Assembly: GCF_039525035.1 (NCBI RefSeq)
Contig: NZ_BAAAHE010000007.1
Coordinates: 348,491-412,490, forward strand
Source: Sporichthya brevicatena
GTDB lineage: Bacteria > Actinomycetota > Actinomycetes > Sporichthyales > Sporichthyaceae
Direction: 5' to 3'
Length of the DNA stretch: 64,000 nt
In this document: one piece after another, positions 1 through 10,161 of the stretch
Layout: each line of letters opens with the position of its first letter
How positions within the stretch are numbered: position 1 is the first letter of the stretch
Notes under the pieces: generated by a model
Databases searched by the model: none
The model's input: the letters and a program-made list of their open reading frames with translations, nothing else
What the model was told of the DNA's origin: nothing
Program-made: the position numbers and the translations under genes

Positions 1-252
1 GCCGCCGACGAAAAGGCGGTCGAGCAGGTTCTCCGGGTCCACGCCGTGGTGGGCGGCGAGTCCGGCCTCGAACTGGGCGGGGGAGATCCGGCCGCACTCG
101 AACTCGACCAGGAGTTCGCGCGCGGCGGGCTCGTTGCGGAAGGCGTCCGCGATGCGCCCCGGGGGCAGGCCCTCGGCCGCGCAGAACGCGTCGAAGGCGT
201 CGAACACCCCGGAGGTCAGCACTCCGCCCCAGTCCACGATCAGGCCACGCAC
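1..252 (-). CDS. HAD-superfamily hydrolase, N-terminal part (truncated by window edge)
   Basis: Only the first 84 residues are present; the gene continues past the left edge. A GTG start at 252-250 is preceded by GGGAGGA about 9 bases upstream. The protein opens MRGLIVDWGGVLTSGVFDAF. The IVDWGGVLT segment fits HAD motif I, where the first Asp is the phospho-acceptor nucleophile and a second Asp is often replaced by Gly in DxGGVL-type members. The following helical stretch would be the cap domain. HAD proteins of this type are phosphatases, dehalogenases or epoxide-hydrolase-linked domains, and the substrate cannot be inferred. It is transcribed divergently from the YihY gene. Confidence 0.6.
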   Translation of the reverse strand, partial: MRGLIVDWGGVLTSGVFDAFDAFCAAEGLPPGRIADAFRNEPAARELLVEFECGRISPAQFEAGLAAHHGVDPENLLDRLFVGG

Positions 253-352
253 ACGTCCGATCCTCCCGGACTGTGGCGGACGCCTCGCACACGCCCCTCG
301 TCTGCGCCCCGCCGCCGTGCATTCCCCCGCCCGGGAGGGGCAGGCTGTCCGC

Positions 353-1405
353 ATGGGACTCAAAGGCCGCCTGAGCCGCCTCGACGAGGCGCAGCAGCAG
401 AAGCCCGCGCTCGCGATCCCGATCGCGACGGTGAAGAAGTTCGGTGAGGACAAGTCCTCGAACCTGGCCTCGATGATGGCCTTCTGGGCGTTCTTCTCGA
501 TCTTCCCGCTGATGCTGGCCACGATCACCGTCCTCGGCTACGTGCTGCCCGAGGAGGACAAGAAACGGGTCCTGGAGCAGATCGCGGGCTACCTCCCGCT
601 GCTCGACCCGTCCTCGATCGGCGGCCTGAACGGCAGCGCCCTCGCCCTGATCGTCGGTCTGCTCGCCGCGCTGTGGAGCGGGTCCGCGGTCGTGCGCATC
701 ACCCAGGACGCGTTCAACGCCGTCTGGGAGGTCCCGCAGGTCGAGCGCCCCAAGCTCGTCGAGTCCCTCAAGCGCAGCCTGCTTGCGATGGGCACGATCG
801 GCGTCGGCCTGGTCGGCAGCACCTTCCTGCTCGGCTTCGTGTCCGGCAACGACCCGACGATCGACCTCGGTCCGCTCGGCCGGCTCCTCGGGTACGCCGC
901 CGCGATCGTCGTGGACATCGGCCTGTTTGTCCTGGCGTTCCGCATGCTCACCGACCGCCAGATCACCACCCGCGACGTGGTCCCGGGCGCGGTCTTCGCC
1001 GGCGTGTGCTTCTGGCTCCTCGGCGCCCTGTCCTCGGTGATCATCACCCGGCACCTGTCGAGTGCGTCCGAGACGTACGGGACGTTCGCGACCGTCATCA
1101 CCATCCTGTGGTGGTTCTACCTGCAGTCGCAGCTCACGCTGTTCGGCGCCCAGATCAACGTCGTTCTCAAGCGGCACTACTGGCCGCGCGCCCTGATCGA
1201 CGCTCCCGCCACCGAGGCGGACCACCGCCTGCTCGAGGACATGGCCGACGAGCGCCAGATGGTCGAGGGTCAGGACATCGACTCCACCGTCACGACCGAG
1301 GACGGCCAGACCGTGCTCGATTCCGAGAATGTCTCGGACGACGGGGAAGACGCCCGCAACGGCGCTGACCAGCAGGTTTCCGCCTCCGCCGGCCACCGGC
1401 GCTGA
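353..1405 (+). CDS. YihY/virulence factor BrkB family inner-membrane protein
   Basis: 350-residue membrane protein. I chose ATG 353 (MGLKGRLSRLDEAQ) because GGAGGGG lies just upstream and the open frame before it reads as low-complexity non-coding sequence. The YihY/BrkB fold is recognisable: an N-terminal amphipathic region, SSNLASMMAFWAFFSIFPLML in the first membrane segment, then about six hydrophobic helices in all, with TYGTFATVITILWWFYLQSQ near the end and the conserved FGAQINVVLKRHYWPR. The last 75 residues are acidic and probably cytoplasmic. The biochemical role of the family is unsettled; older RNase BN assignments are not supported. It probably ends before the stress-type promoter at 1434, so it is likely its own transcription unit. 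Confidence 0.85.
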   Translation: MGLKGRLSRLDEAQQQKPALAIPIATVKKFGEDKSSNLASMMAFWAFFSIFPLMLATITVLGYVLPEEDKKRVLEQIAGYLPLLDPSSIGGLNGSALALIVGLLAALWSGSAVVRITQDAFNAVWEVPQVERPKLVESLKRSLLAMGTIGVGLVGSTFLLGFVSGNDPTIDLGPLGRLLGYAAAIVVDIGLFVLAFRMLTDRQITTRDVVPGAVFAGVCFWLLGALSSVIITRHLSSASETYGTFATVITILWWFYLQSQLTLFGAQINVVLKRHYWPRALIDAPATEADHRLLEDMADERQMVEGQDIDSTVTTEDGQTVLDSENVSDDGEDARNGADQQVSASAGHRR

Positions 1406-1433
1406 CCCGATCGGGTGAACCGCAAAAGGGACA

Positions 1434-1459
1434 GGTTTACCCACTTCCGCGCGGGGTAA
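1434..1459 (+). promoter_or_regulatory. candidate SigB/SigF-type stress promoter
   Basis: GGTTT at 1434-1438 is followed, after 15 bases, by GGGTAA at 1454-1459. This matches the actinobacterial SigB/SigF-type pattern GTTT-N15-17-GGGTA. It lies about 160 bases upstream of the hybrid histidine kinase and points toward it. The match is read directly; promoter activity is inferred. Confidence 0.45.
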
Positions 1460-1528
1460 GCGTCGCGCCGACGCTCACGTGTCGTCTGCCGACGGCGCGT
1501 GTCGTCCTGCCGGTCTCACCATGCAGAA

Positions 1529-1554
1529 CCCCGCCGCCCGCACGGGCGGCGGGG
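1529..1554. terminator. GC-rich perfect hairpin in the leader of the kinase operon
   Basis: CCCCGCCGCCCG at 1529-1540 pairs perfectly with 1543-1554. There is no U-tract. It sits downstream of the candidate stress promoter and about 64 bases before the kinase start, so it could be a terminator of the upstream gene, an attenuator, or a structured leader. Confidence 0.4.
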
Positions 1555-1617
1555 CCGCTGTGTTCGTGGTGAGGTAGTCCAGAAGCCGGGGCCGGTGCCC
1601 GGCGGAGGGAGACTGCC

Positions 1618-4600
1618 ATGGCGTTGGACACCCCGGTGCAGCCCGCGCGGTCCACACGCTCGCTCGACCCGGATCTCGCCCGCGACATCGCGGACCTGGT
1701 CAAGGCTCTCGACTCCCTCTGCGCCGGTGACTTCACCGTGCGCCTCGAACCCCGCGAGGGTCAGCTCGGCCCCGTGATGTCCCGGCTCAACGAGCTCGCC
1801 GTCCTCCACGAGCGCCGCACCCGCGAACTCGTCCGCGCCAGCCGCGTCATCGGCCGCGAGGGCCGGATGACCGAGCGCATCGACGAGGTCGGCGCGGACG
1901 GCGACTGGGGCGTCGGCGCCGAGGCGATCAACTCCCTGATCGACGACCTCGTCCGTCCCACCACCGAGGTGGCCCGCGTCATCGCCGCCGTCGCCGAGGG
2001 CGACCTGAGCCAGAAGATGGCGCTGGAGATCGCCGGCCAGCCGGTCAAGGGCGAGTTCCTCCGCATCGGCACCACCGTGAACACGATGGTCGACCAGCTC
2101 TCCTCGTTCGCCGACGAGGTCACCCGCGTCGCGCGTGAGGTCGGTACCGAGGGCAAGCTCGGCGGTCAGGCCCAGGTCCGGGGCGTCTCCGGCGTGTGGC
2201 GTGACCTCACGGAGTCCGTGAACTCCATGGCCGGCAACCTGACCAGCCAGGTCCGCAACATCGCCCAGGTGACCACGGCCGTCGCCCAGGGCGACCTGAG
2301 CCAGAAGATCACCGTCGACGCCCAGGGCGAGATCCTCGAGCTGAAGAACACCGTCAACACGATGGTCGACCAGCTGTCCTCGTTCGCCGACGAGGTCACC
2401 CGCGTCGCCCGCGAGGTCGGGACCGAGGGCAAGCTGGGCGGCCAGGCCGAGGTCCGCGGCGTCGCCGGCACGTGGCGCGACCTCACCGACTCGGTGAACT
2501 CGATGGCGGCCAACCTGACCGACCAGGTCCGCAACATCGCGCAGGTCGCGACCGCGGTCGCGCGCGGCGACCTCAGCCAGAAGATCACCGTCGACGCCAA
2601 GGGCGAGGTCGCGGCGCTGGCCGAGACCCTGAACACGATGGTCGACCAGCTCTCGTCGTTCGCGGACGAGGTCACCCGCGTCGCGCGTGAGGTCGGTACC
2701 GAGGGCAAGCTCGGCGGCCAGGCCGACGTGCCCGGCGTCGCCGGCACCTGGAAGGACCTCACCGACTCGGTGAACTCGATGGCGGGCAACCTGACCAGCC
2801 AGGTCCGCAACATCGCCCTGATCATCACCGCGGTCGCCCGCGGTGACCTGAACCAGAAGATCACCGTCGACGCGGCCGGTGAGGTCGCGGCCCTCGCCGA
2901 CACGATCAACGATCTGACGGACACTCTGAAACTCTTCGCCGAGCAGGTCATCACCGTCGCCCGCGAGGTCGGAACCGAGGGCAAGCTCGGCGGTCAGGCC
3001 GTCGTCCCCGGCGTCGCCGGGACGTGGAAGGACCTGACCGACAACGTCAACGGCATGGCGGCGAACCTGACCGCCCAGGTGCGCGACATCGCCGCGGTCA
3101 CGACGGCGGTTGCGCAGGGCGACCTGAGCCAGAAGGTCTCGGTCGACGCGAAGGGCGAGACCCTCGAACTGAAGTCGACGATCAACACGATGGTCGACCA
3201 GCTGTCCTCGTTCGCGGACGAGGTCACGCGCGTCGCCCGTGAGGTCGGCACCGAGGGGAAGCTCGGCGGCCAGGCCCAGGTGCGCGGCGTCTCCGGCACC
3301 TGGAAGGACCTGACCGACAACGTCAACTACATGGCGGCGAACCTGACCGCCCAGGTCCGCAACATCGCGCAGGTCGGCACCGCGGTCGCGAAGGGCGACC
3401 TGAGCCAGAAGATCACCGTCGACGCCCAGGGCGAGATCCTCGAGCTGAAGAACACCATCAACACGATGGTCGACCAGCTGTCCTCGTTCGCCGACGAGGT
3501 CACCCGCGTCGCCCGTGAGGTCGGTACCGAGGGCAAGCTCGGTGGCCAGGCGCAGGTCTCCGGCGTCTCGGGCACCTGGCGCGACCTGACCGACAACGTC
3601 AACGGCATGGCGGCGAACCTGACCAGCCAGGTCCGCAACATCGCCCAGGTGACCACGGCCGTCGCGCAGGGCGACCTGAGCCAGAAGATCACCGTCGACG
3701 CCAAGGGCGAGGTCGCCGCCCTCGCCCAGACCATCAACACGATGGTCGATCAGCTGTCCTCGTTCGCCGACGAGGTCACCCGTGTCGCCCGTGAGGTCGG
3801 TACAGAAGGACGCCTCGGCGGCCAGGCCCAGGTGAAGGGTGTCTCGGGCACCTGGCGCGACCTGACCGACAACGTGAACTACATGGCGGCGAACCTGACC
3901 GGCCAGGTCCGCAACATCGCGCAGGTCGCGACCGCGGTCGCGAAGGGCGACCTGAGCCAGAAGATCACCGTCGACGCGCAGGGCGAGATCCTCGAGCTGA
4001 AGTCGACCGTGAACACGATGGTCGACCAGCTCTCCTCGTTCGCGGACGAGGTCACCCGGGTCGCCCGTGAGGTGGGCACGGAAGGGCGCCTCGGCGGTCA
4101 GGCCCAGGTCAAGGGGATCTCGGGCACCTGGCGCGACCTGACGGACTCCGTGAACTACATGGCGTCGAACCTGACGGCGCAGGTCCGCAACATCGCCCTC
4201 GTCACCACCGCGGTGGCGCAGGGCGACCTGAGTCAGAAGATCACCGTCGACGCGCAGGGCGAGATCCTCGAACTGAAGTCGACCGTGAACACGATGGTCG
4301 ACCAGCTCTCCGCCTTCGCCGCCGAGGTCACCCGCGTCGCGCGCGAGGTCGGCACCGAGGGCCGCCTCGGCGGTCAGGCCGAGGTCGCCGGCGTCTCCGG
4401 CACGTGGCGGCACCTGACCGAGAACGTCAACCAGCTCGCGGGGAACCTGACCACCCAGGTCCGCGCGATCGCCGAGGTCTCCACCGCCGTCACCCGGGGC
4501 GACCTGACGCGGAACATCACCGTCGAGGCGTCGGGCGAGGTCGCCGAGCTCAAGGACAACATCAACCAGATGATCGCGAATCTGCGGTCGACGACGGAGA

Positions 4601-6483
4601 TCAACGCCCAGCAGGACTGGCTCAAGTCGAACCTCGCCCGCATCGGCGGTCGGATGCAGGGTCAGCGCGACCTGCAGGCCGTCACGCAGATGATCATGAG
4701 TGAGGTCACCCCGGTCGTCGAGGCCGTGCACGGCGCGTTCTACCTGATGGACTCGCGCGAGGACGGGCAGGGCCTGCGCCTCGCGGCCGGCTACGGGATC
4801 CCCGCCGCCGACACCCGCTTCGCGCTCGGGGAGGGCTTCATCGGGCAGGCCGCGGCGGACAAGCGCTCGCGCCGGGTCCGGGACGTCCCCGCCGACTACC
4901 TGCCGGTGCGCGGCGGCCTCGGCGAGGCCCGGCCCGCGGACGTCTTCGTCGTCCCGGTCCTGTTCGAGGAGCAGGTGCTCGGCGTCATCGAGCTCGCGAG
5001 CTTCGGCCGCTTCTCCGACGTCCACATCGACTTCCTCGAGCAGCTCGTCGAGTCGATCGGTGTCGTGCTCAACACGATCATCGCCAACGTCCGCACCGAG
5101 GCGCTGCTCGAGCAGTCGCAGGGCCTGGCGCAGGAGCTGCAGGTCCAGTCGGTCGAGCTGCAGCGCACCAACGCGGAGCTGGAGGAGAAGGCCGAGCAGC
5201 TCGAACGGGCGTCGCAGTACAAGTCCGAGTTCCTCGCGAACATGTCCCACGAACTGCGGACGCCGCTCAACAGTCTTCTGATCCTGGCTCAGTTGCTGAT
5301 CGACAACCCGTCCTCGACGCTGACGGCGAAGGAGGTCGAGTTCGCGCGGACGATCTACAGCGCCGGTTCCGACCTGCTCGACCTGATCAACGACATCCTC
5401 GACCTGTCCAAGGTCGAGGCCGGGAAGATGGAGCTGCACCCGGCTCCGATCCTGCTCACGCAGCTGGGGTCGTTCGTGCGGAGCACGTTCGCCCCGCAGG
5501 CGCAGCAGAAGGGCCTGGAGTTCGTCGTCGACATCGCGCAGGGCCTGCCCGCCACGATCGTCACCGACGAGCAGCGGCTCCAGCAGGTCGTGAAGAACCT
5601 GATCTCCAACGCGATCAAGTTCACCGAGCACGGTCGCGTCCAGCTCTCGATGTTCCCGGCGCCGAAGGACCTCTGGCACTCGGTGCCGACGCTCGACAAC
5701 GCGGAGACCGTCGTCGCGCTCTCGGTCTCGGACACCGGTGTCGGCGTCCCGGCCGAGAAGCTCGGCCTGATCTTCGAGGAGTTCCAGCAGGGCGACGGCA
5801 CGACCAGCCGCAAGTACGGCGGCACCGGTCTCGGGCTCTCGATCTCCCGGAACATCACCCGCCTGCTCGGCGGGGCGATCGCCGTCGAGAGCGCCGAGGG
5901 GGTCGGGAGCACGTTCACCATCTACGTCCCGGCGGACTTCCCGTTCGAGATCGTCGAGGCGACCGAGTCGCGGAGCGCGACCCCGGCCCGGCTGCCGAAG
6001 GTGCCGATGCTCTCCCGGGCGGTCCGGCCCCCGATCGAGCTCGGCGTGGACGACCCGCTGCGCGGCTCGACGGTGCTGATCGTCGACGACGACGTCCGCA
6101 ACGTCTTCGCGCTCACCAGCGCCCTGGAGATGCACGGCATGTCGGTGCTCTACGCGGACAACGGCCGCGCGGGCATCGAATTGCTGGAGGAGCACGGATC
6201 GAGCGTCGACCTGGTGCTGATGGACGTGATGATGCCGGAGATGGACGGCAACGAGACGACCGAACGCATCCGGCAGAAGTCGGCGTTCGCGGAGCTGCCG
6301 ATCCTGTTCCTCACGGCGAAGGCGATGCCGGGCGACCGCGACAAGAGTTTGCTCGCCGGGGCGAGTGACTACATCACCAAACCCGTCGACCTCGACAAAC
6401 TGTTGACCGTGATGCGTTCGTGGCTGGTCGGCAAGAAGCCCGAGGAACGGGCCGGGGCGTCGACGGACGGGTCGGCGCGGTGA
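1618..6483 (+). CDS. cytoplasmic hybrid histidine kinase with a nine-module HAMP array, GAF, HisKA, HATPase and REC domains
   Basis: 1621 residues with no signal peptide or membrane helix. Residues 1-153 hold degenerate HAMP-like sequence. Residues 154-981 are nine consecutive 92-residue HAMP modules, each carrying versions of [20 protein letters not shown] and [15 protein letters not shown]-like domain follows (about 1020-1165), then a coiled coil, a HisKA domain with [14 protein letters not shown] (phospho-acceptor His1211), an HATPase with N box [12 protein letters not shown]1 DTGVGV and G2 GGTGLGLSI, and a C-terminal REC domain with [13 protein letters not shown] (Asp1536). The layout resembles fungal group III (Nik1/Os-1) kinases and their actinobacterial relatives, where poly-HAMP arrays sense osmotic or envelope stress. 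It overlaps the next gene by 4 bases (GTGA), so it is translationally coupled to the REC protein. Confidence 0.93.
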   Translation: MALDTPVQPARSTRSLDPDLARDIADLVKALDSLCAGDFTVRLEPREGQLGPVMSRLNELAVLHERRTRELVRASRVIGREGRMTERIDEVGADGDWGVGAEAINSLIDDLVRPTTEVARVIAAVAEGDLSQKMALEIAGQPVKGEFLRIGTTVNTMVDQLSSFADEVTRVAREVGTEGKLGGQAQVRGVSGVWRDLTESVNSMAGNLTSQVRNIAQVTTAVAQGDLSQKITVDAQGEILELKNTVNTMVDQLSSFADEVTRVAREVGTEGKLGGQAEVRGVAGTWRDLTDSVNSMAANLTDQVRNIAQVATAVARGDLSQKITVDAKGEVAALAETLNTMVDQLSSFADEVTRVAREVGTEGKLGGQADVPGVAGTWKDLTDSVNSMAGNLTSQVRNIALIITAVARGDLNQKITVDAAGEVAALADTINDLTDTLKLFAEQVITVAREVGTEGKLGGQAVVPGVAGTWKDLTDNVNGMAANLTAQVRDIAAVTTAVAQGDLSQKVSVDAKGETLELKSTINTMVDQLSSFADEVTRVAREVGTEGKLGGQAQVRGVSGTWKDLTDNVNYMAANLTAQVRNIAQVGTAVAKGDLSQKITVDAQGEILELKNTINTMVDQLSSFADEVTRVAREVGTEGKLGGQAQVSGVSGTWRDLTDNVNGMAANLTSQVRNIAQVTTAVAQGDLSQKITVDAKGEVAALAQTINTMVDQLSSFADEVTRVAREVGTEGRLGGQAQVKGVSGTWRDLTDNVNYMAANLTGQVRNIAQVATAVAKGDLSQKITVDAQGEILELKSTVNTMVDQLSSFADEVTRVAREVGTEGRLGGQAQVKGISGTWRDLTDSVNYMASNLTAQVRNIALVTTAVAQGDLSQKITVDAQGEILELKSTVNTMVDQLSAFAAEVTRVAREVGTEGRLGGQAEVAGVSGTWRHLTENVNQLAGNLTTQVRAIAEVSTAVTRGDLTRNITVEASGEVAELKDNINQMIANLRSTTEINAQQDWLKSNLARIGGRMQGQRDLQAVTQMIMSEVTPVVEAVHGAFYLMDSREDGQGLRLAAGYGIPAADTRFALGEGFIGQAAADKRSRRVRDVPADYLPVRGGLGEARPADVFVVPVLFEEQVLGVIELASFGRFSDVHIDFLEQLVESIGVVLNTIIANVRTEALLEQSQGLAQELQVQSVELQRTNAELEEKAEQLERASQYKSEFLANMSHELRTPLNSLLILAQLLIDNPSSTLTAKEVEFARTIYSAGSDLLDLINDILDLSKVEAGKMELHPAPILLTQLGSFVRSTFAPQAQQKGLEFVVDIAQGLPATIVTDEQRLQQVVKNLISNAIKFTEHGRVQLSMFPAPKDLWHSVPTLDNAETVVALSVSDTGVGVPAEKLGLIFEEFQQGDGTTSRKYGGTGLGLSISRNITRLLGGAIAVESAEGVGSTFTIYVPADFPFEIVEATESRSATPARLPKVPMLSRAVRPPIELGVDDPLRGSTVLIVDDDVRNVFALTSALEMHGMSVLYADNGRAGIELLEEHGSSVDLVLMDVMMPEMDGNETTERIRQKSAFAELPILFLTAKAMPGDRDKSLLAGASDYITKPVDLDKLLTVMRSWLVGKKPEERAGASTDGSAR
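2077..4560 (+). repeat. nine tandem 276-bp repeats encoding HAMP modules
   Basis: The unit starting with the NTMVDQ codons recurs every 276 bases at 2077, 2353, 2629, 2905, 3181, 3457, 3733, 4009 and 4285, with a tenth degenerate start at 4561. The units are highly similar at DNA level, not only in protein. The fourth unit is the most divergent ([16 protein letters not shown]). The array is open to unequal recombination, so copy number may vary between strains. Confidence 0.95.
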
Positions 6484-7106
6484 CGGGGCACCCGCCGACG
6501 GACTCCGGGGTCTCGATCCTGCTGGTCGACGACCGGCCGGAGAACCTGCTCGCGCTGGAGGCGATCCTCTCCGGCCTCGGACACGAGCTGGTTCGCGCGA
6601 ACTCCGGCGCCGAGGCGCTGAAGCACCTGCTGCGCAAGGAGATCGCGCTGATCCTGCTCGACGTCCAGATGCCGGGCATGGACGGCTTCGAGACCGCCGC
6701 GCAGATCAAGGCCCGCGAGCGGACGCAGAACATCCCGATCGTCTTCCTCACGGCGATCGACGGGGAACGGCACCAGGCGTTCCGCGGCTACGCCGCCGGC
6801 GCGGTCGACTACCTGTTCAAGCCGTTCGACCCGTGGGTGCTGCGCGCCAAGGTCGGTGTGTTCATCGAGCTGTACCAGCGGCGCAAGGAACTCGCCGCCC
6901 AGGCCGAGCGCCTGGCCGCCGCGGAGGCGGTGCTCGGGTCGACGTCGCTGCCCCAGCTGACCCGCGCCGCCCTCGACGCCGCCCGGGCCGCGCTCTCCGC
7001 CGCCGAGGCGACGGGGGAGGACAAGGCCGTCGCGGCCGCCCGCAACGCGCTGGTGGCGGTCGACGCGCTGGTGGCGTCGCTGCCGACGCCGCAGGTGCCT
7101 GCGTGA
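6480..7106 (+). CDS. REC-domain response regulator with helical C-terminal extension
   Basis: 208 residues from GTG 6480, overlapping the kinase stop by 4 bases. The receiver domain contains [31 protein letters not shown] with phospho-acceptor Asp61, FLTAIDG and the conserved Lys in [11 protein letters not shown]. After residue 125 there is an Ala-rich helical tail with heptad character instead of a DNA-binding or enzymatic output domain. Such stand-alone receivers often follow poly-HAMP hybrid kinases and pass phosphate on or bind a phosphatase partner. The next gene, a SpoIIE-type phosphatase coupled by another GTGA overlap, is the likely partner; that link is inferred from position. Confidence 0.88.
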   Translation: MTGHPPTDSGVSILLVDDRPENLLALEAILSGLGHELVRANSGAEALKHLLRKEIALILLDVQMPGMDGFETAAQIKARERTQNIPIVFLTAIDGERHQAFRGYAAGAVDYLFKPFDPWVLRAKVGVFIELYQRRKELAAQAERLAAAEAVLGSTSLPQLTRAALDAARAALSAAEATGEDKAVAAARNALVAVDALVASLPTPQVPA

Positions 7107-9151
7107 CGCCGGTCTCCGCGACGCTCGCGCCGGAGGACCGGTCCCCGGCCACCGCGCGTCAGATCGTGCGCGGCGCCGTGACCGACGCCGGTCTCGACCA
7201 CCTTCTCGACGAGGCGCTGCTGCTCACGACTGAGCTCGTGACGAACGCGCTCGTCCACGGCGGGACCGCGGTGGACCTGCGCGTCGAGGTCGCCGACGAC
7301 CGGCTGCGTGTCGAGGTCTCCGACCGCGGGGACGGCCGGGTGCTGATGGGCGCGACGCCCGGGGACGACCGGGAGGGCGGCCGGGGTATCTGGCTGGTCG
7401 ACGCGCTCTCCTCGGCGTGGGGGACGCGGAACGGCCCCGAGGGCAAGACCGTGTGGTTCGAACTCGGCAAGCCCGGCCCGGAGGGCGCGACCCCGCGCCC
7501 GGCGTCCGTCGCACCGCCGCGGCGCGACCTCGCGTTCCTGCTCGGTCTCGCCCCCGACCTGGAGCAGCGACTCGGCCCCGAGCGCCTGGTCTCCGAACTG
7601 CTCGCCCGCGTCGTCGAGGGTCTGCACCTGGACCGGGGCTGGGTGGTCGCGCGCGGCCCGGCCGACCCGGACTGGTCGGTGCTCGTCGCCTACGACGACA
7701 CCCCCGGCCCCGACCCGGAGGCGGTCTGCCGCGGCCTGGCCGAGGACTGGCCGACGGTGCCGTTCCCCGGCGCCGACGGCGCGGTGCTCGGCGCCCTCGT
7801 GCTCGGGCGCCTGCCCGCGGACGCCGACGACTTCGCGCTCGTCCGCCTGGTCGCGGAGCGGGTCGGGGTGATCCTGCGCGACGAGCACGCGAAGGCCGTC
7901 GCCCGGCGCACCCGGGGCTCGCTGACCCTGCTCGCCGAGGCCGGCGAGATGTTCGCGGGGACGCTGGACGTTCAGCTCACGGCGACCCTCGCCGCCCGCC
8001 TCACGGTGCCCCGCCTGGCCACCTGGGCCGCGGTGTGGACGCTGTTCGGCCGCAACCCGGTGCTGGAGGCCGTCGCGCACGCCGACGAGTCGGTCGTCGA
8101 GTCGATGCAGTCCCACCTCTCCGGTCCGCAGACTCGCGCGTGGCTGGCGACCCAGGTCCGGCAGGGCGTGCTCGCGCAGCCGCCGGCGCCGAAGAGCCTG
8201 TCCGCGATCTGCGGCATTGACCCCCGCATCGGCGGCGAGTGCTTCGTGCTTCCGCTCACCGCCCGCGGGCGCATGCTCGGCCTGCTGCTCGTCGGCGGCG
8301 ACGCCGGCCGGAACTTCGTCGTCGACGACCTCGCGCTGCTCGCGGACCTGTCCCGCACCGCCGCCCTCGCCCTCGACAACGCCCGGCTCTACGAGGAGCA
8401 GACGGCGATCGCGGAAGGCCTGCAGTCCTGGCTCCTGCCCCGCGACCTGCCCGAGGTGACGGGGTGTGAGTTCGGCGCTCGCTACGCCGCCGGCGGCGAG
8501 GGCACCGAGGTCGGCGGCGACTTCTACGACGTCTTCCCGCTGCCCGGCGGCGGGTGCGGCATCGCGATCGGTGACGTGTGCGGCAAGGGCGCCGAGGCCG
8601 CCGCGATCACCGGCATCGCGCGCGAGGTCCTGCGGATGCTGGTCCGCGACGGCGCGAGCCCGCAGATCGCCCTGTCCCGTCTCAACGAGACCCTGCTCGG
8701 CCTCGGCGACCGGGGCCGTCTCTGCACGGTCGTCCTGGGCACGGTCCGCCGCCGCGGCGACGGCATCGCCGTGCGGTTCTCCAGCGCCGGCCACCCGCCG
8801 CCCGTCCACGTCGCCGGGGACCCCGCCGGCGGCGGCCGCGTGCGGTTCGTCGGCACCAGTGGGTCGCTGCTCGGCGTCCTGTCCGACATCGACGTCTCGG
8901 ACGACGAGGTTCAGCTCGCGCCGGGGGAGTCGCTCGTCCTCTACACCGACGGCGTCACCGAGCGCCGCGGCGAGGCCGGCGAGTTCTTCGGCGAGGACAA
9001 CCTCCTGACGACCCTGCGCGCCGCCCACACCGCGACGGCGTCCGAGCTCGCCGGCGTCGTCGAGACCGCCTGCCGGCACTTCGGTGCCTCCGGTGCCCCC
9101 CGCGACGACCTCGCGGTCCTCGTCGTCCAGGCCGCGGCGCCGACGCTCTGA
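7103..9151 (+). CDS. RsbU/SpoIIE-type PP2C phosphatase with N-terminal RsbW-like ATPase and central GAF-like region
   Basis: 682 residues from GTG 7103 (4-base overlap with the receiver gene). Residues 1-120 are an HATPase_c_2 domain as in anti-sigma kinases (LLTTELVTNALVHGG, VSDRGDGRVL, GGRGIWLVDAL). The middle contains one or two GAF-like sensory regions. From about residue 430 a SpoIIE phosphatase domain is clear: EGLQSWLLPRDLP, GGDFYDVF with metal-binding Asp473, IGDVCGKGAEAA, LVLYTDGVTERR and APRDDLAVLVV. Proteins of this type dephosphorylate anti-anti-sigma factors, and the kinase domain may do the reverse. With the stress-type promoter at 1434 it suggests a partner-switching branch controlling an alternative sigma factor; no sigma factor or STAS protein is encoded in the window. 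Confidence 0.92.
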   Translation: MTPVSATLAPEDRSPATARQIVRGAVTDAGLDHLLDEALLLTTELVTNALVHGGTAVDLRVEVADDRLRVEVSDRGDGRVLMGATPGDDREGGRGIWLVDALSSAWGTRNGPEGKTVWFELGKPGPEGATPRPASVAPPRRDLAFLLGLAPDLEQRLGPERLVSELLARVVEGLHLDRGWVVARGPADPDWSVLVAYDDTPGPDPEAVCRGLAEDWPTVPFPGADGAVLGALVLGRLPADADDFALVRLVAERVGVILRDEHAKAVARRTRGSLTLLAEAGEMFAGTLDVQLTATLAARLTVPRLATWAAVWTLFGRNPVLEAVAHADESVVESMQSHLSGPQTRAWLATQVRQGVLAQPPAPKSLSAICGIDPRIGGECFVLPLTARGRMLGLLLVGGDAGRNFVVDDLALLADLSRTAALALDNARLYEEQTAIAEGLQSWLLPRDLPEVTGCEFGARYAAGGEGTEVGGDFYDVFPLPGGGCGIAIGDVCGKGAEAAAITGIAREVLRMLVRDGASPQIALSRLNETLLGLGDRGRLCTVVLGTVRRRGDGIAVRFSSAGHPPPVHVAGDPAGGGRVRFVGTSGSLLGVLSDIDVSDDEVQLAPGESLVLYTDGVTERRGEAGEFFGEDNLLTTLRAAHTATASELAGVVETACRHFGASGAPRDDLAVLVVQAAAPTL

Positions 9152-9176
9152 CCGGTCCGCACGTCAGGATGGGGGC

Positions 9177-10160
9177 GTGCGGAAGTCCTTCGACCTGCCC
9201 CTGTTCTGGCGGGTCATCGCGATCAACGGAGCGGTGTTCGTGGTGGGCACCGCCGCGCTGGCGTTGTCGCCGGCGACGGTGTCGACCCGGGTCGTGTTCT
9301 CCGAGGCGATCGTGCTGGCGGTCGGGCTGACCGTGATGCTCGTGACCAACGGACTGCTGCTGCACAACCGGTTGGCCCCGCTGGACCGGCTCAGCCGTCA
9401 GATGAGCAGCGTCGACCTGCTGCGGCCCGGGCAGCGCGTGTCCCCGGCCGACGCGGGCAGCGGCGGTGTCGCGGCGCTGGTCGCGAGCTACAACGCCATG
9501 CTCGACCGGTTGGAGGCCGAGCGCAGCGCGAGCGCGGCCGCCGCCCTCGCGGCGACCGAGGCCGAACGGGCCCGGATTGCGCGCGAGCTCCACGACGAGA
9601 TCGGTCAGTCGCTCACCGTCGTGCTGCTCGGGCTCAAGCGGGTCGCCGACCAGGCGCCGCCGCAGCTGTCCGAGGAGCTCGAGCTGATACAGGACTCCGC
9701 ACGGGCGAGCCTCGACGAGGTCCGCCGCGTCGCCCGCCGCCTGCGCCCCGGCGTCCTCGACGACCTCGGCCTGCTCTCCGCTCTGGCCGCGCTCGCCTCG
9801 GAGTTCACCGAGAACACCGGCCTGCCGGTCCGGCGGGGGTTCGCTCCCGGCCTGCCCGCGCTCGACCCGCAGGCCGAGCTGGTCGTGTACCGCGTCGCGC
9901 AGGAGGGGCTGACGAACGCGGCCCGGCACTCCGGGGCGAGCCGCGTCGAGCTGTCCCTGTCCCGGCAGGGCGACGCCGTCGTGCTGCGCGTCGCCGACGA
10001 CGGCCACGGCCTGCGCGGGGCCGAGGACGGCGCCGGGATCCGCGGCATGCGGGAGCGGGCGCTGCTGGTCGGCGCCGACCTGCGGGTGGGCTCCCGCTCG
10101 GGCGGCGGCACCGAGGTGCGCATGGTCGTCCCGGTCCGGCCCCGGGCCGAGGTGGGCTGA
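9177..10160 (+). CDS. two-TM sensor histidine kinase of the NarL/LiaS type
   Basis: 327 residues from GTG 9177, with AGGATGGGG upstream. Two membrane helices lie at roughly residues 12-35 and 41-65 with almost no extracytoplasmic loop, so sensing is probably intramembrane. A HAMP-like linker follows, then a HisKA_3 domain with ERARIARELHDEIGQS (His139) and an HATPase ending with VADDGHGL and GAGIRGMRERALLVGADL. It is followed after one base by its cognate LuxR-type regulator. The protein partner is clear from position and family; the signal is unknown. Confidence 0.9.
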   Translation: MRKSFDLPLFWRVIAINGAVFVVGTAALALSPATVSTRVVFSEAIVLAVGLTVMLVTNGLLLHNRLAPLDRLSRQMSSVDLLRPGQRVSPADAGSGGVAALVASYNAMLDRLEAERSASAAAALAATEAERARIARELHDEIGQSLTVVLLGLKRVADQAPPQLSEELELIQDSARASLDEVRRVARRLRPGVLDDLGLLSALAALASEFTENTGLPVRRGFAPGLPALDPQAELVVYRVAQEGLTNAARHSGASRVELSLSRQGDAVVLRVADDGHGLRGAEDGAGIRGMRERALLVGADLRVGSRSGGGTEVRMVVPVRPRAEVG

Positions 10161-10161
10161 C

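Noticed and set aside
1516..6195. Very long open frame (over 1500 codons) on the minus strand opposite the hybrid kinase
   Set aside because: It mirrors the HAMP repeats, has strongly biased Asp/Val/Arg/Leu composition, no domain, and exists because high GC and the repeat structure suppress stops in the antisense frame.
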